Below, piece by piece: positions 61,699 to 64,000 of a stretch of 64,000 bases of DNA. This stretch comes from Branchinecta lynchi (taxonomy: Eukaryota; Arthropoda; Branchiopoda; Anostraca; Branchinectidae), in NCBI GenBank assembly GCA_023053575.1, contig JAKZAP010000016.1:8118046-8182045 (forward strand), given 5' to 3'. The notes under the pieces were generated by a model. The model saw nothing but the letters and a program-made list of their open reading frames with translations. It searched no databases and had not been told where the DNA came from. Every line of letters starts with the position of its first letter. Within the stretch, counting starts at the first letter, position 1. Both the position numbers and the translations under genes were made by a program.

Positions 61699-63022
61699 CA
61701 GGGGCGTCGCAAGGGGGGGGGGGGTGCAGCACCCCCCCCCCCACCTTTTTTAGATTCGGTAAAATTTTGGGCCGGATGCCCAAAATTTTACTATAATTGT
61801 TCGGTATTTATTCGATTTACGGGGATTCGGTAGTTATACAGAATCCTAAATAGGCTATCTGTACAAATCTCTTCGGTATAATGATCGGGATTCGGTATAA
61901 TTGCCAGTATTCGGTAGTTATCACAAATTTGGTGAGAGAATTTACTGAAATCATTTGGTAATTTTTCGATGCCGGAACTATTCGGTATATTTATGGAGAT
62001 TCCGTAGTTACACAGACTCCCGAATAAGCTATTGGTTCAGAATTATTCGGTGTCATGATTGGGATTCGGTAACTTATTAAGTATAATTTCCAGGATTCGG
62101 AAATTAACCACGAATCCTGACTTTGTTCCAGTTTCGACGATAGTATACTGAATATGAATATTGTTTGGTAGTCTTTCAATACCAAAACAATTCGGTATAA
62201 TAACCGGGATACGGTGGTTATACTGAATCCCAAACACGCTATCGGTCTAAACTTATTCGGTATAATAACTGGGATTCGGTAACTTATTCGTTGTAATTGC
62301 CAGGATTCGGAAGTTACCACGAACCTCGAAACTCAGAAGAGGTCGAGTGAAACACGGGTCGCAGACAAAAGGGATGATCTGTGATATCATCGATAGTCCT
62401 TACTTTTATTTTGGATCCCAAAAAGAATATAAAAATTCCGCCTGCAGCACTTTTCGCAATGTTCTCTATTTTGTGGAAGGACGGAGACCAGTTTTAGGAT
62501 TGAGATTTCGAAATATTAAAAGCTAGAATTTTGATGAAAATTAAATTTGGTATGAAAAAGCAAAAAAAACTTCGCATGCGGCGCTCACTTTATGTTATCA
62601 TAGGTAGTATCTTGACTAGACTACAGTTGCTGCTGCTGCCGGACCGTCGCTTCATCCGTTTTCTAGAACTTCTTAAGAGTCTGGGTATTTCATCAACGGT
62701 AAATTATAGAATTTGTAAGAGAAGCAGTTAAATTTTAGCCTAAAAAAAAAAATGGATTTCGATAATTTTCGCCTGCAGCGCTCTATTTAATTTTCTATTG
62801 GCTATAATAGATAGTAGCTGTTACTGCAATCATGGCCGGCAACGTATTCTCCGTGTGTGCTTCGCCAAAACGCCGGACTCTTCCTACGTAATCGTTTCTG
62901 TTCCATAATTTAAAGCTCGAATTCTTAGTTCTAGGATTCGGTAAAATTTTGGCTCTGCAACCCCCCCCCCCCCCCCCCCCCCCCGCCCCACCACCACCGA
63001 AAATGCACTTGCGACGCCCCTG
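61699..63022. mobile_element. Family H non-autonomous hAT element, complete
   Basis: Ends CAGGGGCGTCGCAAG (61699) and CTTGCGACGCCCCTG (to 63022) are perfect 15-bp inverted repeats, flanked by an exact 8-bp duplication GTTACACT (61691-61698, 63023-63030). 1324 bp. Just inside each end lie G11/C12 and C26 tracts. The interior repeats GGATTCGGTA and TTCGGTATAAT words about every 30-80 bp. The longest frames (62320-61991 minus, 62531-62731 plus) are not transposase. Confidence 0.93.
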
Positions 63023-63030
63023 GTTACACT

Positions 63031-63690
63031 AGATACAACAATAATACAAGTTCCCCTCGCCCATGAGGATCGGCCAAACTCACAAAAATAAATTTTCTAA
63101 AAAAAAAATATTGTTAAATTTAAAGTTAAAGGTGACGGATATAATATGACAACTGACAACCGTGTGGTCAATTGAGCACATAGACGGTCATGGCAAGTTA
63201 TCCAGTAGTGCGGTACTGAGTGACGTAGTGAAAACCGACCTCTCTCAGTAACCACCTTAGTTAGGATGACGTAAAGAAAAGCAAGCATTGAGGCGGGTTT
63301 CATGTGGATGGACTATCTATCTAGTCAATCAGGACTAATCAATCAGTCTTTATTCTTCAAATACATTTGATACAAAAAAAAACAATAGGCCTATCTGTCT
63401 TCTTGTGAGGGATATTGCGCACAACATTGAGTGATTAAATAGAAACAAAAACAAAAATTTAACTGTCTCCCTTTTCTGGCTTACTATCGGCCGGCATAAT
63501 AATAATAATCATAATTTATTAAAGCCAACAAAGGGCCATACATCAGCATTCATTCTCGCACTTAACCAACAAAATTGACCTTCAATATTACATACAACAA
63601 GATTACTTCTTTAACCCTTCTACTATTAACCAAATTACCTCCAATCTAAACTTCTAATTTCCTTCACCTGAAAATCCAAAGCTTCTGTCT
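63031..63690 (-). other. LINE-tail-like simple repeats, otherwise unassigned
   Basis: GACTAATCAATCAGTCTTTATT at 63331-63352 and ATAATAATAATCATAATTTATT at 63498-63519 look like minus-strand LINE tails followed by 3' UTR; no RT sequence was recognised. Confidence 0.35.
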
Positions 63691-63950
63691 GAGCGTGCTC
63701 CACCCTTCTATCAATAGTAACTATTAGTAACTATTCTCGTTCCAACCTCGTAAAAAGTTACTAGGCTGATCGTTCCAACCTTATCGAAATAGTAACTATT
63801 TGCTTACCATGCTCGGGAGCGTGGTAACTACGCATCTCTGTAACGTGATTGGTCGGATTCGCACTTGGCATGATACTCTGCTGGAAAATAGAAAAATCGT
63901 TCCAGCCTTGACGGCAAAATGCCAGAATTCGTGACGTCATGCGTAGTAAC
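63691..63950 (-). mobile_element. Family E MITE, copy 4 (right end replaced)
   Basis: GAGCGTGCTCCACCCTTC at the left, then the E interior to GTCATGCGTAGTAACTAC. The expected right end is missing because family F-like sequence begins at about 63952. Confidence 0.78.
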
Positions 63951-63951
63951 T

Positions 63952-64000
63952 ACAATATTTGCTACTCGGAGTCATCTTATCTCTATTTGGTATTAATTTA
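63952..64000. mobile_element. Family F MITE, start only
   Basis: ATATTTGCTACTCGGAGTCAT then CTTATCTCTATTTGG matches the F inner arm; cut by the window edge. Confidence 0.5.

Noticed and set aside
62531..62731. Possible CMTR2 C-terminal exon (LLPDRRFIRFLELLKSLG)
   Set aside because: It lies inside the complete hAT element 61699-63022, which has exact target duplications, and has no matching splice sites.

Overview
The window is animal (metazoan) nuclear DNA, probably from an invertebrate. It contains spliced protein-coding genes with GT-AG introns and phase-consistent exons, AATAAA signals, LINE-type retrotransposons and many short inverted-repeat DNA transposons. There is no bacterial-style gene packing. 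I cannot place the lineage more precisely: the conserved proteins are clearly animal-like but divergent.

Three host genes lie head-to-tail on the + strand. (1) PRRC1, six exons from 481/535 to 23435; with the ATG at 535 the exons give a closed frame of 316 codons plus stop. (2) The terminal exon of cytochrome c oxidase subunit 4 (COX4), 25904-26048, with an AATAAA 90 bp past its stop; I could not find its upstream exons. (3) CMTR2 (FTSJD1), the cap-2 mRNA ribose 2'-O-methyltransferase, in seven exons from 35682 to about 61486. Its K-D-K-E catalytic tetrad is visible across four exons; its C-terminal part is not recognised and probably lies beyond the window.

Everything else is intron or intergenic DNA built almost entirely of mobile elements, which I sorted into families by eye. 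Family A (1-1.4 kb, 137-bp internal modules, GGGATCCC palindrome) has about nine copies. Family D (2.2-2.8 kb, TATGGCACTTGAG hairpin) has four copies and one remnant. B, C and K have TTAA target sites. E has GAGCGTGTTCCACCC ends. F is a fold-back TTGCTACTGGGATTA element. G and H are hAT-like with CAGGGGCG ends and 8-bp target duplications, and a decayed hAT transposase lies nearby. L is a family of perfect hairpins, and J and M are large fold-backs. A two-ORF CR1/L2-like LINE with open frames fills 8464-13550, and at least five other LINE fragments are present. Elements are often nested: E holds D, B and G; K holds A; an A copy holds B.

Region by region: 1-23.4 kb is PRRC1 with TE-filled introns, including the LINE. 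23.4-26.2 kb holds a hAT-like element, TTAA elements and the COX4 exon. 26.5-35.5 kb is a dense stack of nested elements. 35.7-61.5 kb is CMTR2, whose introns hold fold-backs, the hAT transposase remnant, two D copies and a 1-kb poly(A) retro-insertion. 61.7-64 kb holds a complete non-autonomous hAT element and fragments. The host genes are unrelated in function (ER-Golgi trafficking, respiration, mRNA capping). The main interest is the transposon landscape: a LINE whose ORF2 starts with an array of CCCH zinc fingers, a shared architecture between families A and D, and the recurrent perfect hairpins.
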